Both the position numbers and the translations under genes were made by a program. Positions 21,100-33,300 of a stretch of DNA of 64,000 nucleotides are shown in pieces (position 1 is the stretch's first letter; the number at the start of each line of letters is the position of its first letter). Origin of the DNA: Salvia splendens (Eukaryota; Streptophyta; Magnoliopsida; Lamiales; Lamiaceae); contig NC_056042.1 of assembly GCF_004379255.2 (NCBI RefSeq), positions 16,477,901-16,541,900 of the forward strand, written 5' to 3'. Below the pieces are notes generated by a model. It did not search any database. It had not been told where the DNA came from and saw nothing but the letters and a program-made list of their open reading frames with translations.

Positions 21100-22656
21100 C
21101 CGGCCTTGTGTTAAGTTGACCTTTTCCAAGCCCATCATCTTCTTGAAGGTTGCCCACAATGTCCGGACCCTCCCAGACCGACTCCTCCCCACTCTGCCTA
21201 GCTTTCGGGGGTGATCCCTTTCCTTTGTTTCTACTTTGCCGTCTCCACTCATTGTTATCATTTTGCTTGGCCTCCAAATTGGCTTGCTTTTCCGTTGCTT
21301 GCTTTTTCCGTGGGACCGTTTCCATCTTGATTTGCTTTTTGGGGGCCTGCATTGTTGTAGTTTCTTTCGGTGGCCTCTCGGTCTTTCCCACAGCATAGCA
21401 AACATTGCTCGAGTGGCCGACGTGCTTACACTCCCGACAATAGGCTGGAATTTTATCCCACCGCACTTGTTGGGCCGTCTCTCTTCCACAAATATCAAGT
21501 ATGATTTCTTCGGGGGGTGGTTTCGTGATATCAATCTCGACGCAAATGCGCGCAAAGGAGAGAGCCTTGTCTTGTTCGCGGTGGCTCGGTCAACTTGTAT
21601 TGGCGTCCCTAGGAGCTTGCCAATGGCGAAGAGGGCTGATTGATCGAATAGGTGGATCGGAAGGCCAATTAGGTTACACCATATTGCTGCAATCGGGGAC
21701 TCACAATAGGCGTCAAAATCCGGAGACCATTTGAACACCCTCATTGGATGCCGATCGATGAGCCACACCGGCATCCCCTTCGGGCCACCAAGGAGCCTTG
21801 CGTAATCCACCAAGTCCTCGCATTGAATAAGAATGTGCTTGGCATTAATGTATTTCCAAGTAAAGCCACATTGAAAATTCATGTTATTAAGAGCCTTTTG
21901 AATTTGTCCGGCTGTCGGGATAGAGTGTGAGAATTTACCTACAATGGCGTGCCCTACGTTTTCGGCAAGCTTCCGGATTTCCAGCCCCGAGAAGTAGATT
22001 GATGGTATCCCATTTGAGACTGATGCTAATCCAATGGTTTGGATCTTGTCGGCCACGAACACTTGCGGTCCATTCGGATCGGGGGCTCCCTTGATCAGGT
22101 CCGCCATTGAGCGCCATGCATTTGTGGTTACCGAGCCCATCTCGGCACCATTGGCCGGCAAGTTGCCGTTCGAACCGACCCCGGCTCCCTCTTCTCTACT
22201 ACATTGTGGTCCGTTCATTGTGGCTGATGGAGTTACCTTAAAGAGGTCAGCCATTACCTCGGAATTAGGAGATGATGACGGGCTCGCCCCAATTTTCGGG
22301 GCCTCGGGCATGCTGGCCGAGACCGTGGGGCCTTCTCCCGCACTCGGCTTGACATGCGTGTAAGGGAGATCGTGCTGACTCGAGCACGGACTCGGCACCA
22401 TCTCGGCACCTTTCGGTCGGCCACGCTCAAAGGAATCACGTAGCTTTAGAGTTCGACCTTTCTCCAAGGGTGGGAACTCCGTTTGGTAGGCCTTGAAAGC
22501 GGTTGAAGGTGGTAGCAAGGGGAAGTTCATACCAAATTGAGGTGCATGGTTTGGCTCGGCCGCCGGCCGGCCGGACTCCGCCGTGCCGGCGTTGAGAAGT
22601 GGCTGCGCCGCCAAGGTGTCTAGCATGTCCGCCGCATCCAAGGAGGCAACATGGAG

Positions 22657-22660
<4 letters not shown>

Positions 22661-22709
<49 letters not shown>

Positions 22710-25700
22710 CAAACACCTCTACGGTGGAGGGTTCGTGGGTCCCTCATCCCTATATTTCCACAAGAGATAATTACAAGGCGTGGCCACACCCAAAAGTGGT
22801 GTGCCGTAACAAAATCAAGAGTAGTATGCGGTCCGATCCCACAAGGTTCGGACCTCATCATACTCCTTTCCAAAATACAATTAACCACAAAGCTAGTCAC
22901 TATTGTCTCCCATCGTCTCATGATCAACTTTGATGCCCGTCCCCGTCTAGGTTTCGGATGTGCGACACTCCCATCTCGTCCAATCTAACCAAGTCCAATA
23001 GTTCTCTCGGTGCTGAGTTGTAGTGCATTCGTAGGCCACTGTCTTGGACTAGCCCCATTTTCGCAAGGAAGTCCGCCGCTTTGTTCCCCTCCCTGTGTAT
23101 GAAGGTGGCTCGGAATTTGAGTTGGCGTTTGAGAATGGTTAGTTGCGCCACCGCTTGCCGAGCGAATGCCGGCCCCCATCCCGTCCCATTGACCAATTTG
23201 ATTGCTTGCTCTGCATCTGACTCAATCCAGATTGGTAGGCCGTATTCCTTGGCTATATTTAGCCCGTGAATCATGGCCAACAGCTCCGCTTCTAACGCCG
23301 AGTGGGCTTCAAGGGGTGTGCTGACGGCGACGAGCATCTTACCCGAGTGGTCTCGAATAATCCCGCCAGCCCCTGTACTGCCGTTCGCTTCATTATAGGA
23401 GCCATCCGTGTTGAGCTTTATCCACGGCTGATCCGGGGGGTTCCATTTGATTGCCATGGCTAGGGGTAGAGCCCTGATTGCCGCCGCTTGTTGAGGAATA
23501 TTGATTCCAAGTTTAACTCCCTTCCAATGTTTCGGCTTCAAGCTTCCATTAGACATAGCATTTCGAATGAACATGTGGACCTGCCATACCACGTTTTGTG
23601 GTTTAAACTGTGTGCCTTGGTGGCGGCTCCTGTTTCTCTCCGACCATATAAACCAAAGGATGAGATATGGAGTGGCTCGGCTAAGATGTTTCTTGTTCGG
23701 CTGTTGGCACCTTCGCGCCCACACTTCGATTCTCGTAGGGATTGTGTCATTGATATGGATGCGTGGGAACGGGCCTGTGAACCAGCCGTCGAACTCACTC
23801 CATACTCTGCGAGCTCCATATCCCTGGATGAAGAGGTGTTGGAGTGACTCAGTGTTCGGTCTGTGGGGGCAGCATTGGCACTTAGAGGCTAGCTCAATCT
23901 CCCGCCACTGAAGTTTCGTGTCAACCGGCACCCGATTGGAGAGAAGCCTCCAGATAAAGATGGCTATTGAGTTGGTGAGGCCTACCTTCCAAACGTCCCC
24001 CAAACCATGGATGATCGGGTTTCGTCCTCGAAGTGTGTCCCATGTCGAAGCCACCGTGAATTCCCCATGCTTAGAGAGGTTCCACCTCGGGATATCCTGT
24101 TCGTCGTGGAGGATCGGTGTATTAATGATGCCATCGATAACATGCTGAGGGAGGCCGGCCTGATTGTGAAGGAGTTGAAGCTTGGGCACATCCCAACCAC
24201 CATTTGTAATGAACTCCGAGACCCGGGTGGTTGGTCTTCCCCTATCATCAAGACTAAGTTCCCTCAGAGGGCTATTGCCAAGCCAAATGTCATCCCAGAA
24301 GTAGATGTCCCCTTGTCCCACTAGCCATCTCATGTGCGGTTGCGCGAGGGGCCATGCTCTTGAGAGCCTTCTCCACGTAGGGCTACTCCTGCTCGGCAAT
24401 CTCAAGGTGAGCGGTGTGGAGTTGGAGCAATATTTTGCCATCATGTATCTTGCCCAAAGGGAGTTTTGCTCCCGAAAGCGCCACCAAAGTTTGATATTGA
24501 AGGCGTGGAGGACCTCCATAGTTTTTCGGATCCCAAGGCCTCCTTCATCAGTGGGCCGGCACATTTGTTCCCATCCAATCCAATGGGTCCGCTTCTTTTC
24601 ATTCGTAGACCCCCAAAAGAATCGGGCCATTTGTTGATCAAGTTGCTTGAGGGTACCGGCCGTGGGCTCGACGGCTTGAAAGATGTGCAAGGGGATCGCT
24701 TCAAGAGTGCTCTTAATCAACGTAAGCCTTCCTCCAAAGGATAGGTGACGATGTGCCCATCCTGAGATCCTTCTTGCAATCTTTTCCCGTAGAAAGAGGA
24801 ACATGTCCGTGCGTTTGGCACCACGATAGATAGGGACTCCGAGATAGAGAAAAGGAAAGGCCCCTCTAGAGAAGCCTCCTTCCGCCTGGATCGAGTTTGC
24901 CCAATGTTCATGGGCCTCGGCAATATAGAAATTACTCTTGGCGAGGCTGACTTGTTGGCCGGAGACTCTTTCATATTTTTCGAGACAGGCTCTTAGCCGG
25001 CGCATAGGATTTGCCGCCGCTTGAGTGAAGATGATAATGTCGTCCGCATAGGCTAGATGGCTGATCTCCATGCATCTCCGGGAGGCTTTGAACGTCATGT
25101 CCTTTTGGCCGAGGATGAGCTTATCTAATGCTCGGGACAGGTAGTCCGCAGCGATTACGAACAGAGCGGGGGAGATCGGGTCTCCTTGCCGAAGTCCTCG
25201 AGTTGATCTAAAGAAGCCCGAGGGTGCCCCGTTAACAAGGACCGAGAACCAGCAACACCCAATACACCTCTCCATAAGTGAAATCCATGAATCCGGGAAA
25301 CCCATACGGCGTAAAACTTTGAAGAGGAATGGCCATTGGACCCTATCATAGGCTTTAGCCATGTCAATCTTTACTGCCACATTAGGCGCTGGGGAGCATC
25401 TAGCAAGCTCATGGAACATCTCTTGAGCCAGAAGTGCGTTGTCGTTAAGGAGCCGACCTTTGACAAATCCACTTTGGTTTGGGGAGATGACCTGTGGGAG
25501 GAAAGGAGAGAGTCGAGAGGTGAGTACCTTGGTAATGATCTTGTTTAAAACATTGCAGAGACTGATGGGTCGGTAGTCGGTCCATGACTCCGGCGATGCC
25601 TTCTTTGGGATAAGGACTATGCTTGTGGCCGTGATGCTCCTCGGCAGGAAGGCCCCTCTGAAGAACTGTCTGATTGCTTCCACTACCTCCGGCCCCACAA

Positions 25701-25952
25701 TGGGCCAGCAGGCTTGATAGAAGGTGGCCGAGAAGCCGTCGGGTCCGGGTGCACTATCTCCGGAAATACAAAAGGTGGCACTCCTGACCTCGTCCGCACT
25801 TGGAGCATCTGCGATGTCAGCGAACTGCTCGGCTGAGTGGACCTGCTGGATTAGGTCGAGGTCTGGATCTTCAAGTGTCGGATTGTTGGGGGCAAGGAGT
25901 TGTTGGAAGAACTCCACTGCGGACTTTTTAATCTCGGCTTCCTCGGTGAGCT

Positions 25953-25955
<3 letters not shown>
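22661..25955 (-). mobile_element. LINE Y, inserted in L1, cut by X
   Basis: A-tail is the 46-T run at 22,661-22,706, then a 3' UTR and stem-loop CACC-GTAGA-GGTG identical in kind to X and N1. Its body stops at 25,955 where X enters. Beyond X, 33,714-33,739 resumes Y for 26 bp before a sequencing gap, so its 5' part is unseen. The empty target is readable in R1 at about 54,496. Confidence 0.92.
22924..25955 (-). pseudogene. Y ORF2 (RT, zf-RVT, RNase H), truncated by X
   Basis: About 1,010 open codons from ELTEEAEIKKSAVEFF to the DGDGHQS stop at 22,924. All RT blocks are present: GDSAPGPDGF, DYRPISLCNV, KIDMAKAYDRVQW, GLRQGDPISP, LAYADDIIIF; then zf-RVT and RNase H with LNTDGSY, LEAELLA, IESDAEQ, AADFLAK. 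It differs from X by few residues (e.g. YRGAKRTD against YRGVKRTD). The endonuclease half lies beyond X in the gap, so whether Y was intact before X cannot be told. Confidence 0.9.
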
Positions 25956-25992
<37 letters not shown>

Positions 25993-26206
25993 CAAACACC
26001 TCTACGGTGGAGGGTTCGTGGGTCCCTCATCCCTATATTTCCACAAGAGATAATTACAAGGCGTGGCCACACCCAAAAGTGGTGTGCCGTAACAAAATCA
26101 AGAGTAGTATGCGGTCCGATCCCACAAGGTTCGGACCTCATCATACTCCTTTCCAAAAAACAATTAACCACAAAGCTAGTCACTATTGTCTCCCGTCGTC
26201 TCATGA

Positions 26207-29200
26207 TCAACTTTGATGCCCGTCCCCGTCTAGGTTTCGGATGTGCGACACTCCCATCTCGTCCAATCTAACCAAGTCCAATAGTTCTCTCGGTGCTGAG
26301 TTGTAGTGCATTCGTAGGCCACTGTCTTGGACTAGCCCCATTTTCGCAAGGAAGTCCGCCGCTTTGTTCCCCTCCCTGTGTATGAAGGTGGCTCGGAATT
26401 TGAGTTGGCGTTTGAGAATGGTTAGTTGCGCCACCGCTTGCCGAGCGAGTGCCGGCCCCCATCCCGTCCCATTGACCAATTTGATTGCTTGCTCTGCATC
26501 TGACTTAATCCAGATTGGTAGGCCGTATTCCTTGGCTATATTTAGCCCGTGAATCATGGCCAACAGCTCCGCTTCTAACGCCGAGTGGGCTTCAAGGGGT
26601 GTGCTGACGGCGACGAGCATCTTACCCGAGTGGTCTCGAATAATCCCGCCAGCCCCTGTACTGCCGTTCGCTTCATTATAGGAGCCATCCGTGTTGAGCT
26701 TTATCCACGGCTGATCCGGGGGGTTCCATTTGATTGCCATGGCTAGGGGTAGCGCCCTGATTGCCGCCGCTTGTTGAGGAATATTGATTCCAAGTTTAAC
26801 TCCCTTCCAATGTTTCGGCTTCAAGCTTCCATTAGACATAGCATTTCGAATGAACATGTGGACCTGCCATACCACGTTTTGTGGTTTAAACTGTGTGCCT
26901 TGGTGGCGGCTCCTGTTTCTCTCCGACCATATAAACCAAAGGATGAGGTATGGAGTGGCTCGGCTAAGATGTTTCTTGTTCGGCTGTTGGCACCTTCGCG
27001 CCCACACTTCGATTCTCGTAGGGATTGTGTCATTGATATGGATGCGTGGGAACGGGCCTGTGAACCAGCCGTCGAACTCACTCCATACTCTGTGAGCTCC
27101 ATATCCCTGGATGAAGAGGTGTTGGAGTGACTCAGTGTTCGGTCTGTGGGGGCAGCATTGGCACTTAGAAGCTAGCTCAATCTCCCGCCACTGAAGTTTC
27201 GTGTCAACCGGCACCCGATTGGAGAGAAGCCTCCAGATAAAGATGGCTATTGAGTTGGTGAGGCCTACCTTCCAAACGTCCCCCAAACCATGGATGATCG
27301 GGTTTCGTCCTCGAAGTGTGTCCCATGTCGAAGCCACCGTGAATTCCCCATGCTTAGAGAGGTTCCACCTCGGGATATCCTGTTCGTCATGGAGGATCGG
27401 TGTATTAATGATGCCATCGATAACATGCTGAGGGAGGCCGGCCTGATTGTGAAGGAGTTGAAGCTTGGGCACATCCCAACCACCATTTGTAATGAACTCC
27501 GAGACCCGGGTGGTTGGTCTTCCCCTATCATCAAGGCTAAGTTCCCTCAGAGGGCTATTGCCAAGCCAAATGTCATCCCAGAAGTAGATGTCCCCTTGTC
27601 CCACTAGCCATCTCATGTGCGGTTGCGCGAGGGGCCATGCTCTTGAGAGCCTTCTCCACGTAGGGCTACTCCTGCTCGGCAATCTCAAGGTGAGCGGTGT
27701 GGAGTTGGAGCAATATTTTGCCATCATGTATCTTGCCCAAAGGGAGTTTTGCTCCCGAAATCGCCACCAAAGTTTGATATTGAAAGCGTGGAGGACCTCC
27801 ATAGTTTTTCGGATCCCAAGGCCTCCTTCATCAGTGGGCCGGCACATTTGTTCCCATCCAATCCAATGGGTCCGCTTCTTTTCATTCGTAGACCCCCAAA
27901 AGAATCGGGCCATTTGTTGATCAAGTTGCTTGAGGGTACCGGCCGTGGGCTCGACGGCTTGAAAGATGTGCAAGGGGATCGCTTCAAGAGTGCTCTTAAT
28001 CAACGTAAGCCTTCCTCCAAAGGATAGGTGACGGTGTGCCCATCCTGAGATCCTTCTTGCAATCTTTTCCCGTAGAAAGAGGAACATGTCCGTGCGCTTG
28101 ACACCACGGTAGATAGGGACACCGAGATAGAGAAAAGGAAAGGCCCCTCTAGAGAAGCCTCCTTCCGCCTGGATCGAGTTTGCCCAATGTTCATGGGCCT
28201 CGGCAATATAGAAATTACTCTTGGCGAGGCTGACTTGTTGGCCGGAGACTCTTTCATATTTTTCGAGACAGGCTCTTAGCCGGCGCATAGGATTTGCCGC
28301 CGCTTGAGTGAAGATGATAATGTCGTCCGCATAGGCTAGATGGCTGATCTCCATGCATCTCCGGGAGGCTTTGAACGTCATGTCCTTTTGGCCGAGGATG
28401 AGCTTATCTAATGCTCGGGACAGGTAGTCCGCCGCGATTACGAACAGAGCAGGGGAGATCGGGTCTCCTTGCCGAAGTCCTCGAGTTGATCTAAAGAAGC
28501 CCGAGGGTGCCCCATTAACAAGGACCGAGAACCAGCAACACCCAATACACCTCTCCATAAGTGAAATCCATGAATCCGGGAAACCCATACGGCGTAAAAC
28601 TTTGAAGAGGAATGGCCATTGGACCCTATCATAGGCTTTAGCCATGTCAATCTTTACTGCCACATTAGGCGCTGGGGAGCATCTAGCAAGCTCATGGAAC
28701 ATCTCTTGAGCCAGAAGTGCGTTGTCGTTAAGGAGCCGACCTTTGACAAATCCACTTTGGTTTGGGGAGATGACCTGTGGGAGGAAAGGAGAGAGTCGAG
28801 AGGTGAGTACCTTGGTAATGATCTTGTTTAAAACATTGCAGAGACTGATGGGTCGGTAGTCGGTCCATGATTCCGGCGAAGCCTTCTTTGGGATAAGGAC
28901 TATGCTTGTGGCCGTGATGCTCCTTGGCAGGAAGGCCCCTCTGAAGAACTGTCTGATTGCGTCCACTACCTCCGGCCCCACAATAGGCCAGCAGGCTTGA
29001 TAGAAGGTGGCCGAGAAGCCGTCGGGTCCGGGTGCACTATCTCCGGAAATGCAAAAGGTGGCACTCCTGACCTCGTCCGCACTTGGAGCATCTGCGATGT
29101 CAGCGAACTGCTCGGCTGAGTGGACCTGCTGGATTAGGTCGAGGTCTGGATCTTCAAGTGTCGGATTGTTGGGGGCAAGGAGTTGTTGGAAGAACTCCAC

Positions 29201-30373
29201 TGCGGACTTTTTAATCTCGGCTTCCTCGGTGAGCTCCTGCCCATTGACACGTATTGAATGGATGCGGAGACGAACCCTCTTTTGTTTCACCCAGCTTTGG
29301 TAGAACCGGGTATTTTTGTCTCCCTCGGCAAGCCACCTCAGAGCTGCCTTCTGTCGCCAAAAATCTTCTTCCATTTTCAGCAAAAGGATGTACTCGGCAA
29401 TGTGTTTGTTGATCGCTGTCCTGTGATCCGGGGTCGGCCTTGCTTCGAAACAAGATTGGGCCAAAGCAATTTCTTCCTCCTTTTCTTTTAGATTAGCATG
29501 AATGTTTCCAAAAACCTCTTTGTTCCACTCCTTAAGGGCCTTTTTAACTCTGGCCTGCTTGATTTGAATGTTTAGGATTCCACCCGCCCCCGTGGGCTCC
29601 TCCCATGCTTTTTGCACTACGGCCATGAATCCTTCATGTCGGATCCACATGTTCTGGAACCTGAAAGCCTTGGCTCCAGCGGATGTGTTCATCTTCGTGC
29701 ACCTGACAAGAATTGGTCCATGGTCCGAGGCAATCCGGGGGAGGTTCGTAACCCGAGTAGCCTCGAAGGTCTTAGTCCAATCCTCGCTGACAAACACTCT
29801 ATCCAACCTTTCAAAAAGGCCATTCTTGGCCCAAGTGAATGCCGCTCCATCAAAACCAGGGTCAAGCAGCCTACAATCTTCCGTTGCCTCCGCAAAATCT
29901 ACCATCTCGGCTTGCCGGTTGGTATCACTTCCAACTCTGTCTTGATGAGATAGCATGGTGTTGAAATCGCCACCGATGATCCAAGGTGTTCCCTCAAGAG
30001 GCCCGGCAATCTCTCTCATCTTGTCCCATAGGTGATGTCTTTCAGCCCTTGTACATTTGGCGTACACGGCTGAGATGGCCACCGGCCTAGCAAGGCGGTG
30101 GGATTTGAGGTACCCGTGGAGAATTTGTTCCGAGTCAACCTCAATATCAAAAGTGGACCCCTCTTCCGCAAACATCCAAATCTTCTCGTTCATGTTCGAA
30201 CCAATGAAGGACAGCCCCAAGGCCTTAGAGAAACGGTCCGGGTCCGGTTGTGTGAGCGGTTCCATTATTGCAAGAAATAAAACATTATGACAACCAATTA
30301 GTCTTTTCAGAACGTTTTGAGTGGGCGCATTCGCGATCCCCCTCACGTTCCAAAACATGAGATTGTACGACAT
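26207..30373 (-). CDS. X ORF2: endonuclease-RT-RNase H polyprotein, open
   Basis: 1,388 codons from ATG at 30,373 (MSYNLMFWNVRGI) to 26,207 without a stop. Endonuclease about 1-225: WN, AIMEP, VYAKC, GGDFNTML, FTWAKNG, SDHGPI. Coiled linker about 260-370. RT about 420-720: SAPGPDGFSATFYQ, LIPKK, DYRPISLCNV, NQSGFVKGRLL, KIDMAKAYDRVQW, GLRQGDPISP, YADD. zf-RVT near 1,010-1,100 with CQCCPHRPNTESLQHLF. RNase H about 1,235-1,365: LNTDGSY, LEAELLA, SDAEQ, AADFLAK. IKSDAEQ replaces the IESDAEQ of Y and N1; the catalytic Asp is kept. It nicks target DNA and reverse-transcribes element RNA in the nucleus. The start is 2 nt after the ORF1 stop (TAA-TA-ATG). Possibly still functional. Confidence 0.93.
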   Translation of the reverse strand: MSYNLMFWNVRGIANAPTQNVLKRLIGCHNVLFLAIMEPLTQPDPDRFSKALGLSFIGSNMNEKIWMFAEEGSTFDIEVDSEQILHGYLKSHRLARPVAISAVYAKCTRAERHHLWDKMREIAGPLEGTPWIIGGDFNTMLSHQDRVGSDTNRQAEMVDFAEATEDCRLLDPGFDGAAFTWAKNGLFERLDRVFVSEDWTKTFEATRVTNLPRIASDHGPILVRCTKMNTSAGAKAFRFQNMWIRHEGFMAVVQKAWEEPTGAGGILNIQIKQARVKKALKEWNKEVFGNIHANLKEKEEEIALAQSCFEARPTPDHRTAINKHIAEYILLLKMEEDFWRQKAALRWLAEGDKNTRFYQSWVKQKRVRLRIHSIRVNGQELTEEAEIKKSAVEFFQQLLAPNNPTLEDPDLDLIQQVHSAEQFADIADAPSADEVRSATFCISGDSAPGPDGFSATFYQACWPIVGPEVVDAIRQFFRGAFLPRSITATSIVLIPKKASPESWTDYRPISLCNVLNKIITKVLTSRLSPFLPQVISPNQSGFVKGRLLNDNALLAQEMFHELARCSPAPNVAVKIDMAKAYDRVQWPFLFKVLRRMGFPDSWISLMERCIGCCWFSVLVNGAPSGFFRSTRGLRQGDPISPALFVIAADYLSRALDKLILGQKDMTFKASRRCMEISHLAYADDIIIFTQAAANPMRRLRACLEKYERVSGQQVSLAKSNFYIAEAHEHWANSIQAEGGFSRGAFPFLYLGVPIYRGVKRTDMFLFLREKIARRISGWAHRHLSFGGRLTLIKSTLEAIPLHIFQAVEPTAGTLKQLDQQMARFFWGSTNEKKRTHWIGWEQMCRPTDEGGLGIRKTMEVLHAFNIKLWWRFREQNSLWARYMMAKYCSNSTPLTLRLPSRSSPTWRRLSRAWPLAQPHMRWLVGQGDIYFWDDIWLGNSPLRELSLDDRGRPTTRVSEFITNGGWDVPKLQLLHNQAGLPQHVIDGIINTPILHDEQDIPRWNLSKHGEFTVASTWDTLRGRNPIIHGLGDVWKVGLTNSIAIFIWRLLSNRVPVDTKLQWREIELASKCQCCPHRPNTESLQHLFIQGYGAHRVWSEFDGWFTGPFPRIHINDTIPTRIEVWARRCQQPNKKHLSRATPYLILWFIWSERNRSRHQGTQFKPQNVVWQVHMFIRNAMSNGSLKPKHWKGVKLGINIPQQAAAIRALPLAMAIKWNPPDQPWIKLNTDGSYNEANGSTGAGGIIRDHSGKMLVAVSTPLEAHSALEAELLAMIHGLNIAKEYGLPIWIKSDAEQAIKLVNGTGWGPALARQAVAQLTILKRQLKFRATFIHREGNKAADFLAKMGLVQDSGLRMHYNSAPRELLDLVRLDEMGVSHIRNLDGDGHQS

Positions 30374-30375
30374 TA

Positions 30376-33300
30376 TTAACAAGAAGGGTGCGTACCCAAA
30401 GAGGTTGAAGGCCCTCCTTGATAGTCAGTACGGTGTTGCTCTTTGTTCGGAGCGACCTCCTCGGCGTCCTCGGCCGAACTGTTGCCTCCTAACTTCTCGG
30501 CCCCCACATGCAATTCCATAAGGTCTTCGTCCGCATCCCCACAATTCTCAACATCAAATTCTCCGTTCTCCATGAGAGTATAATATTGGTTAGTGCTCAT
30601 GTGGTTCTTTGCCGAGAAGAACCCACGCCCCCTTGTCAAGCATGGCGCGCGCCTCCTCTCGGATTCCCTCGCCGAACTGGTGAGACCAAGCTCCTCGCAA
30701 TGGGGGAGCCCCACTCCACGTCCATGTTCCCACGTGGTGTTGGTGGTTCGGTGGTGGGATGCAATGGATTCCCCCGGTTCGGTGGGGACTTCCCAATCTC
30801 GATCCCGGCAATAAGCCCGGCATTCTGAGTTCCGGAGCTCGGTCCGCTCCCCAAAGTAGAGTCACCCTTGGAGTTCGGTCCCTCCCAGGAAGTATCACCG
30901 GAGTCCTCCCCATTTGTTTTGTTATTGTTTGGTCGATCACCGGCCTTGCCTTGCTTCTTCCCCTGATGTTTCCATTCGTTGGAGCTGGAGGCATTCTTCC
31001 CCATATCTTGCTTCCCCTTCTCGGTCTGTCTCTCGGGTTGTGGCTGTTTTGGCGGGCCGTTGTGGTAGTTTCTCTTGGCGGCCGGTTCCTTCTTGCCCGT
31101 CGCATAGCACACCTCACTTGCATGGCCGACATGTTTGCATTCTCGGCAATATGATGGTATCTTGTCCCATCGGACTCGCTGCACCGTTTCTCGCCCACCA
31201 AGATCGAGGATTATCTCTTCGGTAGGTGGTTTTGTGATGTCTATCTCGACGCAGATTCGGGCAAATGAAAGCCGAGTCTTGTTTGCCGTGGCTCGATCAA
31301 TTTGTATTGGATTGCCGAGAAGCTTGCCGATGGCGAATAAGGCGGATTGGTCGAAAAGATGAATGGGGAGGCCAATTAGGTTGCACCAAATTGCCGCAAT
31401 GGGGGACTCGCAGTAAGCATCAAAGTCCGGGGACCATTTGAAGACCCTCATCGGGTGTCGGTCAATGAGCCAAACGGGCGTACCCCTTGGGCCTCCAAGG
31501 ATTCGGGCATAGTCCGCCAAGTCCTCGCATTGAATGAGAATATGTTTAGCATTAATGTACTTCCAACTAAATCCACACCGAAGTTTAATATTGTCTAGGG
31601 TCTTTTGGATTTGCAGTCCCGTAGGGATAGAGTGAGAAAACTTACCCACAATGGCGTGTCCCATGCTCTCAGCAAGCTTTTGAGTTTCCGCTCCGGAGAA
31701 GTAAATGGCCGGGATGCCGTCGGACACTGAAGCAAATCCAATGTTCTGGAGCTTATCCGGTTCAAAGGCTTGGGGGCCGGTAGGGTCAGTCGAGCCTTTG
31801 AGCATGTCCGCCATCGTTTTCGGCCGACCGGGGTGGCTTGCGGGCGCCTTCACCCCGGCCTTGTAGAGTGTTACTCGCCGAGCCCGACGGGGTACCCCTA
31901 AGCAAGTCCGCCATCGATTTCGGCCACGGCGAGGGCCCCAGTGTAGCTTCTACCCCCCCCAAGTTGATTAACTACATTCAGCCCTTGTGTTGCGGCATCC
32001 GTCGCGGACTTAGGTGTGTTTCCATTTCTCTTCGGATTGTTGAGTTCGGCTTCTCCATTCTCGGTGTGGATCTTCTCGGCACCTACGTTGCCGTTGTGTG
32101 CCCTTCTCGGCTTTTCCATTCTCGGCTTTTCGGCTTTTTCTTTCTCGGTGTGGATCTTCTCGGCTTTTTCCTTCTCGGTGAGGGTCTGTTCGGCATCATC
32201 CATAGGCGTATCGTTGGGTGTTGGTGTGTCTCTTGTCACTGCAACCATCTCGGCACTAGGCGTGGCCTGGTTCATCGTCTCGATAAAAGGCTTTTCTCGG
32301 TAGACGTTAGGGTTCGACTTCGGTCGCGGCTGGCCGAACTCCGCACTGTAATGTTCCGAACTAGCCTCAAACGTAGCTCGGAGCTTGCTAGTTCGTCCTC
32401 GTTCGAGAGGGGGAAAGTCCTCAAGAGAGGGTCCATTTCCATCCCGAGGTGTGTGTGTGACACTTTGCATGCATCCCGAAGGGTTTAGGGGAAGCTCCAG
32501 TGGTTTGTGACCGGCCGTAATGAGAGGTTGCGCAACCAATGTGTCTAGCATCTCCGCCGAGTCCAAGGCGGCTAAGTGGATGATTTCGGCCTTTGTTGGT
32601 TGCGTTGGGGCCTCCACGGACAATCGTCTCACGTGAGCTCTTGGGACGGAAAGGAGTTAGCCCACTTTCGGAAGGAGGTTTTGGTCTCCAAGCCAATTCG
32701 GGAAAGTGGGTTGCTGCAAAAAGGAGCTAGATTTTTGTTGTTTTGGGGGCTCAACGGATGCATTGGGGCCAGCATCACGTGGTGTTCCGAAGTGGGCAAG
32801 GCGCCAAGGAACTTTCGGAAAGTGATTTTGTTGTTGTGCCCATTTCGGGCAAGTTGACTAGCGCGGTCCACCCAGGCCTTTTGACCCATGCTAGAGCCAT
32901 CTCTCTCCGAGCAGCCATCATGTGGGGGGTTGTGCTCTCCTCCGTCACCGGTCCCCGCGTTTGCGCCGGCCGCAAGGTCATCGGCCGGAGCGTTGTCAAC
33001 AGTTCTGGCGCCGGCAAGTTCTTCATTAATCTTAGCTTCATCTTCACCGTTGAGATTAGGGGAGGGCTCCATCGACGTCGGGAAGATGGGGCCTTTGCAT
33101 TTTGGGCTTCCGACCGGCGAGCTCCCTTCGGCCCCGAAATCAATCTTCTTCCTAAGTTGCTTGTCCTCCGGCATCGGTGAGGGTACGAACCTTTTCCGAC
33201 CAGTGCCTTTGATGGGAGGGGCTGGTGTACTTTTCCGTGCCTTCACCTTCATTTTCAAAGTTTTTTCCTCGCCACTTTCCTGCAGGGAAAAATTATGGAG

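Larger units (their letters stand above)
18506..22660 (-). mobile_element. LINE L1, 5' half
   Basis: Carries the ORF2 N-terminal half and most of ORF1. Interrupted by a SINE (20,912-21,099) and cut at 22,660 by LINE Y. The missing 5' end can be read from its inverted copy R1 (53,572-54,495). It begins at the left with the second copy of the 18-bp L2 target duplication. Confidence 0.92.
20421..22660 (-). pseudogene. L1 ORF1: DUF4283 and zinc knuckle, SINE-interrupted
   Basis: From 22,660 (start lost to Y) the frame runs through a Pro/Ser-rich region, then DUF4283 (IYFSGLEIRKLAENVGHAIV, YINAKHILIQCEDL, PMRVFKWSPDFDAY, AAIWCNLIGLP). The CCHC knuckle CRECKHVGHSSNVC continues in a shifted frame. 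The SINE lies at 20,912-21,099. The last exon-like part (20,861-20,421) is Gly/Arg-rich then acidic. The TGA that ends R1 ORF1 is CGA here, so the frame runs on and overlaps the ORF2 start by 32 bases. ORF1 proteins of plant L1s bind the element RNA. Confidence 0.88.

Noticed and set aside
22985..25548. Many open frames of 60-140 codons antisense to LINE ORF2 (also at 13,700-16,400 and 26,300-29,950)
   Set aside because: They recur at the same places in N1, Y and X because the sense strand is conserved; they have no domain, no start context and read the ORF2 complement.
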